Below, piece by piece: positions 1 through 9,925 of a DNA stretch of 64,000 bases. The first letter of the stretch is position 1. Each line of letters opens with the position of its first letter. The position numbers and the translations under genes are program-made. Source of the DNA: an uncultured Psychroflexus sp. (GTDB taxonomy: Bacteria; Bacteroidota; Bacteroidia; Flavobacteriales; Flavobacteriaceae); the NCBI GenBank assembly GCA_913062845.1, contig CAJXVZ010000001.1:92645-156644 (forward strand). Reading direction: 5' to 3'. Under the pieces are notes generated by a model. It worked only from the letters and a program-made list of their open reading frames with translations, was not told the origin of the DNA and searched no databases.

Positions 1-760
1 CACTGGTGTATTGTAATGCCATATCCTTCTGCAATTTACTTTCAAGTAGTTTCTCCAGGCTATGGTCATGCAATTGGCTTTTATAAGTTATTTGAATAGG
101 TTCTTCTTTCTTGCATATTTCAAAATATCTTTTTTGCAATATGGTTTTAAATTTATCAATAAAATCGCATCGCTTATCATAGATATATTGGCCAAGACTT
201 ACCAGTTGATCATTGTAAACTTCAAGGTTACTGCTGTCAAAAGTATGGTTGGCTGCAAAGTATTTCAACAGTGCATTTCTTTGGCTCAGAATATTATTGT
301 ATTTGATAAGTGTGTTGAGATATACCTTATCGATCTGAGAAATCACAGCATCCATAAATTTTCTGCGAACATCACTACCTTCAAGAATTAAATCCCTGTC
401 GGTGGGTGAAATGATCACCACAGGAATAAAGCCAACATGATCACTTAGCCGGTCATAGACTTTGGCATTACGCTTCACTACTTTTTTATCCCCTTTTTTT
501 ACGGAGATGGTAATATTTTCATTTTTATCCAGTCTATTAAAATTACCATCTACTACAAAAAACTCTTCGCCGTGCTTTATATTTTGTCTGGTAATGGGAT
601 TAAAATAGCTTTTTGTGTAAGCCAGGTGATAAATACTATCCAAAATATTGGTTTTACCCTTACCATTCTGTCCGACAATACAATTGATTTTATCATCAAA
701 TTCAAATTTTGCGGATTCAAAATTTTTATAATAAATCAATGATAATGAGTTTAATACCAT
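1..760 (-). CDS. recF: DNA replication and repair protein RecF, truncated by window edge (C-terminus missing)
   Basis: Reverse-strand reading from ATG at 760 gives [54 protein letters not shown]..., with a RecF-type Walker A (GQNGKGKT). The frame stays open to position 1; it is absent from the supplied ORF track because it has no stop in the window. Confidence 0.92.
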   Translation of the reverse strand, partial: MVLNSLSLIYYKNFESAKFEFDDKINCIVGQNGKGKTNILDSIYHLAYTKSYFNPITRQNIKHGEEFFVVDGNFNRLDKNENITISVKKGDKKVVKRNAKVYDRLSDHVGFIPVVIISPTDRDLILEGSDVRRKFMDAVISQIDKVYLNTLIKYNNILSQRNALLKYFAANHTFDSSNLEVYNDQLVSLGQYIYDKRCDFIDKFKTILQKRYFEICKKEEPIQITYKSQLHDHSLEKLLESKLQKDMALQYTS

Positions 761-844
761 AAAATATTTTTAAAAGACATAAATCTATTTTCAAAGCTAA
801 ACATTCATTTTTAATTGAGTTTTCAATTTTTAAAAAATTAAGCA

Positions 845-872
845 TTGGTTATCAATAAAAATTATACTTTTG
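845..872 (+). promoter_or_regulatory. Bacteroidota-type promoter (TTG-N17-TAnnTTTG) for the 894 gene
   Basis: TTG at 845-847, 17-nt spacer, TACTTTTG at 865-872, about 20 nt upstream of ATG 894. Confidence 0.6.
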
Positions 873-893
873 CAAGTCGAATAAATTTAGCAT

Positions 894-1670
894 ATGGCAA
901 CGTATAAAAAGCGCGGTGGCAAGCCCAAAACAAAGAAAGAAAAACAGGACAAAATAGAAGAAGAGTCAACAACAGCTGAAGTATTTAATACGCTGGATGA
1001 AGGTGCTTCCAAAACAGAAGAAATTATATCTAAATACCAGAATGTTATAGTTGGTGTGATTCTCGTCGCAGTTGTTGGTATCCTTGGCTACTTAGGTTAC
1101 AACAAATACATCATAGAACCTAAGGAAGAAGAGGCAGCCAATGAGCTTAACCAGTCACAGATATATTTTGATATGGCTCTGGAGTCTACAAACGCGACTG
1201 AAAGAGATTCGCTTTTTAATATGGCCATTAATGGTGGTAATGGAAAGTTTGGTTTCGTTGATATCGCCGAAGAATACAGTTCTACAAAAATAGGTGACCT
1301 GGCAAATTATTATGCCGGCATATCTTATCTTAATACAGGTGATTATCAAAATGCGATAAGCTATTTGGAAGCTTTCAAAACTGATGATGAAATCATAGCA
1401 ACTTTTGCAATAGGTGCAATAGGCGATGCCTTTTTACAACTGGAACAACCAGAGGAAGCTTTGGATTATTTTGTAAAAGCTGCCAACAGAAGAGACAACA
1501 ATTACACTACACCAAAATACTTATTTAAGGCTGCAATAACTGCCCTTGAACTAAATGATGCAGAAAGTGCAATTGAGTACTTAGAAAGAATAGAAGAGAA
1601 ATACAGCGATTCTGAAGAAGCAAAAAAAATAGCGCCATACCTGGGTAAGGCCATGGCCATGAAATCTTAA
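894..1670 (+). CDS. TPR-containing membrane-anchored protein (YfgM-like)
   Basis: Single N-terminal TM segment (NVIVGVILVAVVGILGYLGY) followed by TPR-like repeats (GDYQNAISYLEAF, EEALDYFVKAA, DAESAIEYLERI). Confidence 0.75.
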   Translation: MATYKKRGGKPKTKKEKQDKIEEESTTAEVFNTLDEGASKTEEIISKYQNVIVGVILVAVVGILGYLGYNKYIIEPKEEEAANELNQSQIYFDMALESTNATERDSLFNMAINGGNGKFGFVDIAEEYSSTKIGDLANYYAGISYLNTGDYQNAISYLEAFKTDDEIIATFAIGAIGDAFLQLEQPEEALDYFVKAANRRDNNYTTPKYLFKAAITALELNDAESAIEYLERIEEKYSDSEEAKKIAPYLGKAMAMKS

Positions 1671-1674
1671 TATA

Positions 1675-2181
1675 ATGGCTACTTCCGGAAATAATCTTTC
1701 TGAATACGACTCTGATAATGTACCTGATGCAAAAGACTTCAAATTTGGAGTCGTTGTTTCTGAGTGGAATGCAGATATTACACAAAATCTTTTCCAGGGC
1801 GCATTTGATGCCTTTATAAAACATAATGTTTTTAAGGAAAATATTGTAAGATGGAATGTGCCCGGTAGTTTTGAATTGATCTATGGTGCAAAAACACTCG
1901 CAGAGAGCTTTGATATGCTAGATGCCATCATTGTCATTGGGTCAGTGATTGAAGGAGAGACAAAGCACTTCGATTTTGTTTGCCAAGGGGTTTCAAACGG
2001 TATTGCACAATTGAATATTGATCTGGATATACCTGTTATTTTTTGCGTTCTAACAGACCATAACAAACAACAATCTATAGATCGGTCCGGCGGTAAGCAC
2101 GGCAACAAAGGCACTGAAGCTGCTATTGCGGCAATAAAAATGGCTCAGCTAAAGAAAGACGCCAAATTCTACAAACCTTAG
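1675..2181 (+). CDS. ribH: 6,7-dimethyl-8-ribityllumazine synthase
   Basis: Lumazine synthase motifs: VVSEWNADITQNLFQGA, VPGSFELIYGAKTLA, IVIGSVIEGETKHFDFVCQGVSNGI, VLTDHNKQQSIDRSGGKHGNKGTEAA. Confidence 0.95.
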   Translation: MATSGNNLSEYDSDNVPDAKDFKFGVVVSEWNADITQNLFQGAFDAFIKHNVFKENIVRWNVPGSFELIYGAKTLAESFDMLDAIIVIGSVIEGETKHFDFVCQGVSNGIAQLNIDLDIPVIFCVLTDHNKQQSIDRSGGKHGNKGTEAAIAAIKMAQLKKDAKFYKP

Positions 2182-2186
2182 ATTTT

Positions 2187-3428
2187 ATGACCGCACAACT
2201 GCTTTTCTATATCATTCTAGGAATAGTTGTACTTTCATTTATATTTGAGCAATATCTGGATCACATTAATGCAAAAAAGTTTAATGATGAGGTTCCAGAT
2301 GAACTCAAAGATGTCTACGATGAAAAAGAATACCAAAAATCTCAGGCCTACAAAGCCGCAAAGCACAAATTTGTTACTTTTAGCAGCTGGATATCATTTA
2401 TAGCTATTGTCGTTTTTTTATTGCTGGATGGTTTCGCCTACGTAAATCAATTAGCCTTCAGCATAACTTCACAACCTATTGCTGTAGGATTATTATTTTT
2501 TGGCATACTTCTCTTGGCCAGCGATATATTATCTACACCGTTTAGCTACTACTCTACTTTTGTTATAGAAGAAAAATTTGGATTCAATAAAACGACCAAA
2601 AAACTCTTTTGGCTGGACAAATTAAAGGGCTGGCTTGTTGGCGCTATCTTAGGCGGAATTATACTGAGTTTAATTATCTGGTTCTTTCAAAAATTTCCAG
2701 ACACGTTTTGGCTTTACGCGTGGATATTGATAAGTCTTTTCAGCCTGATCATGAATATGTTTTACACAAAATTGATTGTACCATTATTCAATAAGCAGAC
2801 GCCTTTAGAAAACGGAAGCCTGAGAGATAAGATTGAAAGTTATGCAGAAACAGTAGGCTTTCAACTGGATAATATTTTTGTGATAGATGGTTCGAAACGA
2901 AGTACAAAAGCCAACGCCTATTTCTCCGGTTTTGGATCACAAAAACAAATTACTTTGTATGATACTCTGGTTAATGACCTCGAGGAAGAAGAGATTGTTG
3001 CTGTCCTGGCCCATGAAGTTGGACACTATAAACACAAGCATATTATTTACAATCTTGTGATCTCAATCATATCAACTGGGTTTACGCTTTGGATACTATC
3101 CCTTATGATTGGTAACCCGTTATTGTATGAAGCTCTTGGCGTGGAAAAACCGGGGTTCCACATTGGTCTGGTCGCATTTGGGTTACTTTATTCACCAATA
3201 TCCACATTAACAGGTTTACTGATGAATATGTTGTCCAGAAAATTTGAATATCAGGCAGATAATTATGCAAAAGATACATTTGATGGCAAATTTTTGCTGC
3301 AGGCCTTAAAAAAACTTTCCAGAAAGAGTCTGAGTAATTTAACACCACATCCACTATACGTTCAGATCCATTATTCTCACCCGAGTCTTTTACAGCGCGT
3401 TAGAAATCTTAAGCGCAGAAAAAGTTAA
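2187..3428 (+). CDS. M48 family metalloprotease (Ste24/CAAX prenyl protease-like)
   Basis: Multiple TM segments; VAVLAHEVGHYKHKH zinc motif (HExxH); EYQADNYA. Confidence 0.93.
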   Translation: MTAQLLFYIILGIVVLSFIFEQYLDHINAKKFNDEVPDELKDVYDEKEYQKSQAYKAAKHKFVTFSSWISFIAIVVFLLLDGFAYVNQLAFSITSQPIAVGLLFFGILLLASDILSTPFSYYSTFVIEEKFGFNKTTKKLFWLDKLKGWLVGAILGGIILSLIIWFFQKFPDTFWLYAWILISLFSLIMNMFYTKLIVPLFNKQTPLENGSLRDKIESYAETVGFQLDNIFVIDGSKRSTKANAYFSGFGSQKQITLYDTLVNDLEEEEIVAVLAHEVGHYKHKHIIYNLVISIISTGFTLWILSLMIGNPLLYEALGVEKPGFHIGLVAFGLLYSPISTLTGLLMNMLSRKFEYQADNYAKDTFDGKFLLQALKKLSRKSLSNLTPHPLYVQIHYSHPSLLQRVRNLKRRKS

Positions 3429-3501
3429 AAACCCTTTCTTTTTCTGATTTTATTGTAACCTGACGCTGAGCCATTCAATCAGAAAATTATATTTTAGTTG
3501 A

Positions 3502-4074
3502 ATGCTTTTAAAAATTCTTGACAAAAAAATATTATCTGACAATTGGTATAAACTTTTCAAATACACATTCAGATACCAAAAAAGAAATGGTACGGTAGAA
3601 ATTCAAAAACGAGAAGTATACGACAGAGGAAACGGGGCTGCCATACTATTGTACAACCTCGAAAAAAAGACCATAATTCTTACCAGGCAATTCAGATTGC
3701 CAACATATCTGAACCAGAATAAAGATGGCATGATGACAGAAGTCTGTGCAGGTATTCTGGATGAAAAAGACCCGGAACAATGTGTAATAAGAGAGACCAA
3801 AGAAGAAACCGGTTATGAGATAAAAAGTGCCCAAAAGATTTTTGAAGCATACATGTCGCCCGGTGCCGTTACTGAAATCATACATTTTTTTATTGCCGAA
3901 TACAAACCACACATGAAGACCGGAAAAGGTGGTGGACTTGAAAAGGAAACTGAAGACATAGAAGTTCTGGAGCTGGAATTCAACAAGGCATACAACATGA
4001 TTGAAAAAGGCGAAATAAAAGACGCCAAAACAATTTTACTTCTACAACATGCCAAAATTTCAAAGCTCTTTTGA
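3502..4074 (+). CDS. NUDIX hydrolase (NudK/ADP-ribose pyrophosphatase-like)
   Basis: Nudix box region AGILDEKDPEQCVIRETKEETGYEI; YMSPGAVTEIIHFFIAEY typical of NudK-type proteins. Confidence 0.88.
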   Translation: MLLKILDKKILSDNWYKLFKYTFRYQKRNGTVEIQKREVYDRGNGAAILLYNLEKKTIILTRQFRLPTYLNQNKDGMMTEVCAGILDEKDPEQCVIRETKEETGYEIKSAQKIFEAYMSPGAVTEIIHFFIAEYKPHMKTGKGGGLEKETEDIEVLELEFNKAYNMIEKGEIKDAKTILLLQHAKISKLF

Positions 4075-4077
4075 ATT

Positions 4078-4101
4078 CATGCTTTTAAAGTTGAAAGCAT
4101 G
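4078..4101. other. Intergenic hairpin
   Basis: CATGCTTT-taaagttg-AAAGCATG, perfect 8-bp stem immediately after the NUDIX stop; no strong T-tract. Confidence 0.4.
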
Positions 4102-4361
4102 CCTTCACTTGTAGAGTCAGTAAAAAATCTTGACTGTAATTTCTGATGCATGGATCATTCAGTAATGCAGCTGTGTATTCAGCCCAATAATTTTTATGGC
4201 AAAGCCTTTTTGTGTACACAATCTTAAAACAAAACTATAGATGTTAAATTAAAGCACTTTATTTGTCACTTATGTTAAGATTTAAACGGTATAAACAATC
4301 TGTGCTTTAAATGTTTGTCTTTGACCTTTATTATCGTTAAATTAAAGAAAAACAAATAATT

Positions 4362-4649
4362 ATGAATAAAGAAGAGTTTAAAGCAAGAACAAACAAAACA
4401 ATTGATTTGATATCAGCAAAGCTAAACGACTTAAAAGCTGAAAAAGCCTCAGCAGAAAGTGATGCCAAAACAGAAATTGAAAATAAAATCAATACATTAG
4501 AAAATAATCAAAACGACTTGCAATCAACTTTAGAAAATCTGGAAGCAACATCAGAAGAAAAATGGAATGATATCAAGAATTCATTCGAAACAACTTTGAA
4601 CAAGTCAGAAAATGCTTTAGAAAGCATTAAAAATAAAATTACTGCCTAA
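4362..4649 (+). CDS. Small coiled-coil protein (possibly sll1863-type stress-response family)
   Basis: 95 aa, nearly all helical/coiled-coil composition (AKLNDLKAEKASAESDAKTEIENKINTLENN...), with no signal peptide. Followed by a clear terminator. Confidence 0.6.
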   Translation: MNKEEFKARTNKTIDLISAKLNDLKAEKASAESDAKTEIENKINTLENNQNDLQSTLENLEATSEEKWNDIKNSFETTLNKSENALESIKNKITA

Positions 4650-4673
4650 AGTCAAGTCATTTTACTATTCAAT

Positions 4674-4712
4674 AAGCTGTCTCAAGATAAACTTTAAGAC
4701 AGCTTATTTTTT
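4674..4712 (+). terminator. Rho-independent terminator after the small coiled-coil gene
   Basis: AAGCTGTCTcaagataaactttAAGACAGCTT followed by ATTTTTTT. Confidence 0.8.
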
Positions 4713-4841
4713 TATGGCTATATAACTATTTAAAATTCTATTTACTAGCTTAATTAAAATCAAATAAGTCGGAAAATAATGCCATTGAATATGTATCTGA
4801 AAATTGAAATTAATTGGCTTAATTTGCATTAAAAATAAAAA

Positions 4842-6485
4842 ATGCGCTATTTTTTTTTCATGTATGTTTCCTTGGTATTTTCCTGCACTATCATTGCACA
4901 GGAAAAAACAATCATTAAGGTAATCGTGCCAAATCCTGAGGATGAGGTTTATATTGTGGGTAATCAAACAGATTTAGGAGATTGGAATCCAGCTAAAGTA
5001 AAAATGTTTAAGGTTTCTGATTATGTAAGAATGATTGCCATACCATTTTATTTTCCGGCCGAATTTATGTTTACAAAAGGTAGTTGGGCAACAGAAGGTA
5101 TAATTTATGAACTTGATAATAACCCGAACATTTACCTCGAAGAATATGTCAAAGAAAAAGTTTATAAGATTAAGGGATGGAAAGATGAAATGCTAAAAGC
5201 AAAGTTCACTATAAATTATAAAAATGAACCATTTGAAAGCAGAATCCTCAGAGACGACAGAAAGCTTAAGGTATTAACGCCAAAAAATTACAATATTGAA
5301 AAAAGATATCCTGTAATTTATGTGCCGGACATCGGTAATATATTTAAGATTACCACACAATATTTTGACCTCTGGTCTAATCAGGATTATAAAGATTTTC
5401 CGGACTGTATAGTTGTTGGTATACCTTTCAATGAAAGTGAAATCGAGCTTTTAAAAAACGAACCTGATGGTTCAAATAATATTTTAGACTACATCAGGTA
5501 TGATGTTGTTCCTTACGTAAATTCAAAATTCAGCACATCAGGTTTTAATATTATGATTGGTGAGGGATATTACGCGGATTTTGTTAATAAATTGGTTATA
5601 GAAAATAATTCTCTGGTCAGCGCAGTAATCAGTATCAATCCAAAGAACGATCCGGATATTTCATATAGACTTGACAACTATTTTATGAATTATGATGGCG
5701 ATAATATATTCTACTTTTTAGCAAAGCCTGAGATAAATTTAGAGATATCGGATAGGGTTCCATTAATTTTAGAAGATGTTGAGAAACCAGAGACTAAGGT
5801 AAAATCAGTCACATATAATACTACTTCTGAAAATTTATACAGCTTATCGTTAAATGATGCCATTAATTTTATTTTTCAGGATTATCGAAATTTGAAATCT
5901 TATGAAGATTTTAAAGATTTTATTTTCAATTATGAAAAAATACTTATGGATACTTATAATATTTCAGCAATTTATCACGAAAATGAGATCAGGTATTTTT
6001 TAAAAGACATCCTCAACAAAAAGGATGAGGCTGCTTACGAGAAGCTACTAAGTTTTATCGAACTGCAAAAAATAAAAACAAAAGACGGAGGTTTGGTCTA
6101 CTTTGATGATGTTGATAAATCTAAACATTATTATTATCTGGGTAATTACGAAAAATGCATAACAATGAATAATGAAATCCTAAGCCGTTTTAAAACAAAA
6201 AATTACGACAGAAAACTGGCAGAGCGTTTTTTTAATAATACTGAACTCGTTCTGATGAGTTATGGAGAACAAAAAAAATATAAAGCCATTTTTGACTATC
6301 TGGAAAGCATCATAGATAAGCTACCTGCTTACATTTTGGAGAGTTATTACCTTATGGCAAAATACTCCAGTAAATACAATATCCTGACAACACGAGGAGA
6401 AAGCGCCCTTGAGTATTGTCAAACTTATTTTCATAAGAATAAATTATTTGAGAAAAAAGACCTTAATAAAATTAAGTTCAGGTAG
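4842..6485 (+). CDS. CBM20-like domain + esterase-D-like alpha/beta-hydrolase fold protein, secreted
   Basis: Signal peptide; CBM20-like VIVPNPEDEVYIVGNQTDLGDWNPAKVKMF; esterase-like RKLKVLTPKNYNIEKRYPVIYVPD and DYIRYDVVPYVNSKF. Confidence 0.7.
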   Translation: MRYFFFMYVSLVFSCTIIAQEKTIIKVIVPNPEDEVYIVGNQTDLGDWNPAKVKMFKVSDYVRMIAIPFYFPAEFMFTKGSWATEGIIYELDNNPNIYLEEYVKEKVYKIKGWKDEMLKAKFTINYKNEPFESRILRDDRKLKVLTPKNYNIEKRYPVIYVPDIGNIFKITTQYFDLWSNQDYKDFPDCIVVGIPFNESEIELLKNEPDGSNNILDYIRYDVVPYVNSKFSTSGFNIMIGEGYYADFVNKLVIENNSLVSAVISINPKNDPDISYRLDNYFMNYDGDNIFYFLAKPEINLEISDRVPLILEDVEKPETKVKSVTYNTTSENLYSLSLNDAINFIFQDYRNLKSYEDFKDFIFNYEKILMDTYNISAIYHENEIRYFLKDILNKKDEAAYEKLLSFIELQKIKTKDGGLVYFDDVDKSKHYYYLGNYEKCITMNNEILSRFKTKNYDRKLAERFFNNTELVLMSYGEQKKYKAIFDYLESIIDKLPAYILESYYLMAKYSSKYNILTTRGESALEYCQTYFHKNKLFEKKDLNKIKFR

Positions 6486-6714
6486 TCTTATTAATTACAA
6501 TGAGCATAATTACTTATCAGAATTAAATTTACCTATGATTTAAAAGTTTTGTATTCTTTAACAATACAGACTCAACAACAGGTTTTTGTTGAAACTTTTA
6601 GATCGAATATCATAAATATACTTAACATTTCTTAACACTGGTGTTTAATATTTAACTTGTCTTTTTAAACAAAGTATAACTTTAATTTTTATTTTTGACG
6701 TGTTATACTTTATT

Positions 6715-7614
6715 ATGGGAAACATTAAACAAAACTTCAGCATCAAAGACTTGGAATCTCTAAGTGGTATCAAAGCGCACACTATCAGAATGTGGGAAAA
6801 GAGATACAAAGTATTAGAGCCCAAGAGAACCGAAACCAACATCAGAAGTTATGGTGTAAATGGTTTACAAAAGATTTTAAACATTGCTTTTTTAAATGAA
6901 AACGGATATAAGATATCCCGAATTTCAAAAATGAATGATAGCGAGATAGGTGAATTGGTTCAAAAAATTACTACGAGTAAGAGTAACACCAATAGAGCTG
7001 TAAAGTCTTTAAAAGTGGCTATGATGAATTTTGATCAGGCTCTTTTCCTTAAAACCTACGATGGTTTGCTTGAACATAATACATTCAGGGAAATTTATAA
7101 TAATGTTTTTATACCCTTATTAAAAGAGATAGGTTTTTTATGGCAGGCAGGAACGATAACACCTGCGCATGAGCAATTTATTTCAACCTTAATCAAGCAA
7201 AAATTATTTTTGAATATTGAAAAGTTACAGTTTGAGAAGCCCTCGAAGACAGATAAAGTTTTTATACTGTTTCTGCCTGAGGAGGAAATACACGATATAG
7301 GTTTATTTTATACAAATTATGAGCTCTTACTGCACGGTTACAAAGTTATATTTCTGGGACAAAGTCTTCCGATGGAAGATTTGACCTACCTTTCAAAGCT
7401 TTTTGATCAGACAGTTTTCGTTTCTTATCTTACTGTTAAACCTGAAAATATTAAAGATTATTTAAATAGATTTACCAAAAATATTTGCACTGATGACGGC
7501 TGTGAATACTGGTTATTGGGTAGAAAAGCTAATGAAATTATTGAAAAAAATATCAGTCTTCCAGCGAGAGTCAGAGCATTTGAAGACATCAATCAATTGA
7601 CCTTAAATTTGTAA
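6715..7614 (+). CDS. MerR-family regulator with B12-binding domain (CarH/LitR-like); ORF-track start at 6700 is TTG, ATG at 6715 preferred
   Basis: MerR HTH (FSIKDLESLSGIKAHTIRMWEKRYKVLEPKRTETNIRSY); helical domain FLWQAGTITPAHEQF; cobalamin-binding-like EIHDIGLFYTNYELLLHGYKVIFLGQSLPMEDL. Located directly upstream of crtI. Confidence 0.85.
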   Translation: MGNIKQNFSIKDLESLSGIKAHTIRMWEKRYKVLEPKRTETNIRSYGVNGLQKILNIAFLNENGYKISRISKMNDSEIGELVQKITTSKSNTNRAVKSLKVAMMNFDQALFLKTYDGLLEHNTFREIYNNVFIPLLKEIGFLWQAGTITPAHEQFISTLIKQKLFLNIEKLQFEKPSKTDKVFILFLPEEEIHDIGLFYTNYELLLHGYKVIFLGQSLPMEDLTYLSKLFDQTVFVSYLTVKPENIKDYLNRFTKNICTDDGCEYWLLGRKANEIIEKNISLPARVRAFEDINQLTLNL

Positions 7615-7615
7615 A

Positions 7616-9079
7616 ATGGCTAAAACTGTCCATATCATTGGCTCAGGGTTTTCTTCACTCTCTGCAGCTTCATACTTGGCAAAATCCGGATATAAAGTAA
7701 AAGTATTTGAAAAAAATGCATCAATAGGTGGAAGAGCCAGACAGTTTAAGCATGAAGGCTTTACTTTTGATATGGGACCATCATGGTATTGGATGCCTGA
7801 TGTATTTGAACGGTTTTTTGGAGATTTCGGCAAAAAGCCAGAGGATTACTACAAATTAGACAAGCTCAATCCAGGATACAAAGTAGTTTTTAGTGAGAAT
7901 AATTCTTTTGAAGTCTCGGACAATCTTGATGAGATTTATAAGGCATTTGATGAAAAAGAAACAGATGGCGCTAAGAAACTAAAAAAGTTTATGGATAATG
8001 CAAAGTCTAATTATGACATTGCCATCAAAAAATTGGTTTATAAGCCCGGAGAATCACCACTTGAATTGGTTACACCTGCAACTGTAGGTAAGGTCGGCGA
8101 GTTTTTTAGCAACATCAGTAGAGATGTAGAAAAGGACTTTGAAAACAATGACCTTAAACAGATTCTTAAATTTCCGGTTCTCTTTTTAGGCGCAAGACCA
8201 CAGGACACCCCGTCTTTCTACAGTTTTATGAATTATGCAGATTTTGGACTGGGCACATGGCATCCAAAAGGTGGTTTTTTTAGTGTTGTGAAGGCGATGA
8301 AAGAACTCGCAGAATCTTTGGGTGTAGAATTTCAAACCAATGCCACCATAGAAAAAATTGATGTCAATCAGTCAGGTCGGGTTAAAGGAATTCAAGTCAA
8401 CGGAGAAACCCTTACCGCAGATTATGTGTTATCAGGTGCAGATTATCATCATACAGAGACACTTCTTGATGAAAAATACAGACAATATTCTGAACAATAC
8501 TGGGACAAGAAAGTTTTTGCGCCCTCTTCACTGCTATTCTACGTTGGCTTTGATAAAAAACTTAAAAATGTCAACCATCACAATCTGTTTTTTGATGTCG
8601 ATTTTAATCAACATGCAGATGATATTTACAAAACACCGAAATGGCCTAAAGAACCTTTATTCTACGCAAATTTTACTTCTCTTACTGATCCTGACACAGC
8701 ACCGGATGGATGTGAAAATGGTTTTTTCCTGATACCCTTAGCACCGGATATTAATGATACTGAAGAACTCAGAGAACAATATTTTCATAAAATCATCACA
8801 AGATTTGAAAAACTGACGGGTCAAAGCGTTCAAAAAAATATTATATTTAAAAAATCCTTTTGTGCAAAGGATTTTAAAAATGATTATAACTCATACAAAG
8901 GAAATGCTTACGGAATGGCTAATACGCTACTACAAACAGCATTTTTAAGACCAAGGCTGAAAAGTAAAAAAGTAAAGAATTTATATTTTACAGGACAGCT
9001 TACAGTACCAGGACCAGGTGTGCCACCTGCTTTGATATCTGGAAAATTAGTATCAGAACTCATAAAGAAATACGATTAA
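7616..9079 (+). CDS. crtI: Phytoene desaturase
   Basis: FAD-binding GSGFSSLSAASYLAKSGYKVKVFEKNASIGGRARQFKHEGFTFDMGPSWYWMPDVFE; C-terminal LYFTGQLTVPGPGVPPALISGKLVSELI. Confidence 0.95.
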   Translation: MAKTVHIIGSGFSSLSAASYLAKSGYKVKVFEKNASIGGRARQFKHEGFTFDMGPSWYWMPDVFERFFGDFGKKPEDYYKLDKLNPGYKVVFSENNSFEVSDNLDEIYKAFDEKETDGAKKLKKFMDNAKSNYDIAIKKLVYKPGESPLELVTPATVGKVGEFFSNISRDVEKDFENNDLKQILKFPVLFLGARPQDTPSFYSFMNYADFGLGTWHPKGGFFSVVKAMKELAESLGVEFQTNATIEKIDVNQSGRVKGIQVNGETLTADYVLSGADYHHTETLLDEKYRQYSEQYWDKKVFAPSSLLFYVGFDKKLKNVNHHNLFFDVDFNQHADDIYKTPKWPKEPLFYANFTSLTDPDTAPDGCENGFFLIPLAPDINDTEELREQYFHKIITRFEKLTGQSVQKNIIFKKSFCAKDFKNDYNSYKGNAYGMANTLLQTAFLRPRLKSKKVKNLYFTGQLTVPGPGVPPALISGKLVSELIKKYD

Positions 9080-9082
9080 ACC

Positions 9083-9922
9083 ATGAAGTCAATTTTTGAT
9101 CATATCGCCAGACATTGCAGTATGCATGTAACTAAATCCTATAGTACATCATTTTCATCTGCAACCAAGCTTTTAGCTCCTTCAATCAGACAAGACATAT
9201 ACAACATTTATGGATTTGTAAGATTTGCTGATGAAATTGTAGATACATTTCACGATTATGACAAAGAGGCTCTTTTTGATGATTTTGAAAGACAGCTTTA
9301 CGATGCCATTGAAAAGAAAATAAGCCTTAACCCTATTTTGAATGCTTTTCAGGAAACTGTGCATAAATACAATATTCCTGAACACCTGTACGATGCCTTT
9401 ATGTCAAGTATGAGAAAGGATTTATACAAACACACTTACAAAACTGTTGAAGAATACGAGCAGTACATTTATGGAAGTGCAGATGTAGTTGGACTCATGT
9501 GTTTAAAGGTATTTGTGAAAGGTGATAATGAATTGTACGATGAATTAAAGCATGATGCCAAGAAATTAGGATCAGCGTTTCAAAAAGTAAACTTCCTTAG
9601 GGATCTCAAAGCAGACCATGAAGATTTAAACCGGGCTTACTTTCCAAATGTAAATCTTGAAAAACTGGATGAATCTACCAAAATGAGGATCATTTCTGAA
9701 ATAGAAGATGATTTTAAAGCCGGATTGAGGGGTATTGTAAGGCTGCCCGTAGAGGCTAAACTTGGCGTATATACGGCCTATGTTTATTATTCCAAACTGT
9801 TACAGAAACTTAAAAAAACACCTTCACTTCAAATAAAATCAACCAGAATCCGTGTAAATGATTACCAAAAAGTTGGTTTACTTGCACAATCTTACTTATC
9901 TTGTAGATTAAATTTGATTTAA
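9083..9922 (+). CDS. crtB: Phytoene/squalene synthase
   Basis: SYSTSFSSATKLL; YGFVRFADEIVDTFHD; GSADVVGLMCLKVF; AFQKVNFLRDLKAD. Confidence 0.95.
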   Translation: MKSIFDHIARHCSMHVTKSYSTSFSSATKLLAPSIRQDIYNIYGFVRFADEIVDTFHDYDKEALFDDFERQLYDAIEKKISLNPILNAFQETVHKYNIPEHLYDAFMSSMRKDLYKHTYKTVEEYEQYIYGSADVVGLMCLKVFVKGDNELYDELKHDAKKLGSAFQKVNFLRDLKADHEDLNRAYFPNVNLEKLDESTKMRIISEIEDDFKAGLRGIVRLPVEAKLGVYTAYVYYSKLLQKLKKTPSLQIKSTRIRVNDYQKVGLLAQSYLSCRLNLI

Positions 9923-9925
9923 ATT

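Noticed and set aside
62-391. ORF-track + strand ORF of 109 aa
   Set aside because: It lies antisense to the clear RecF reading frame on the minus strand, which the track omits because it is truncated at the window start.
8358-8732. 124-aa ORF inside crtI in another frame
   Set aside because: Overlaps conserved crtI coding sequence on the same strand, no domain signal.
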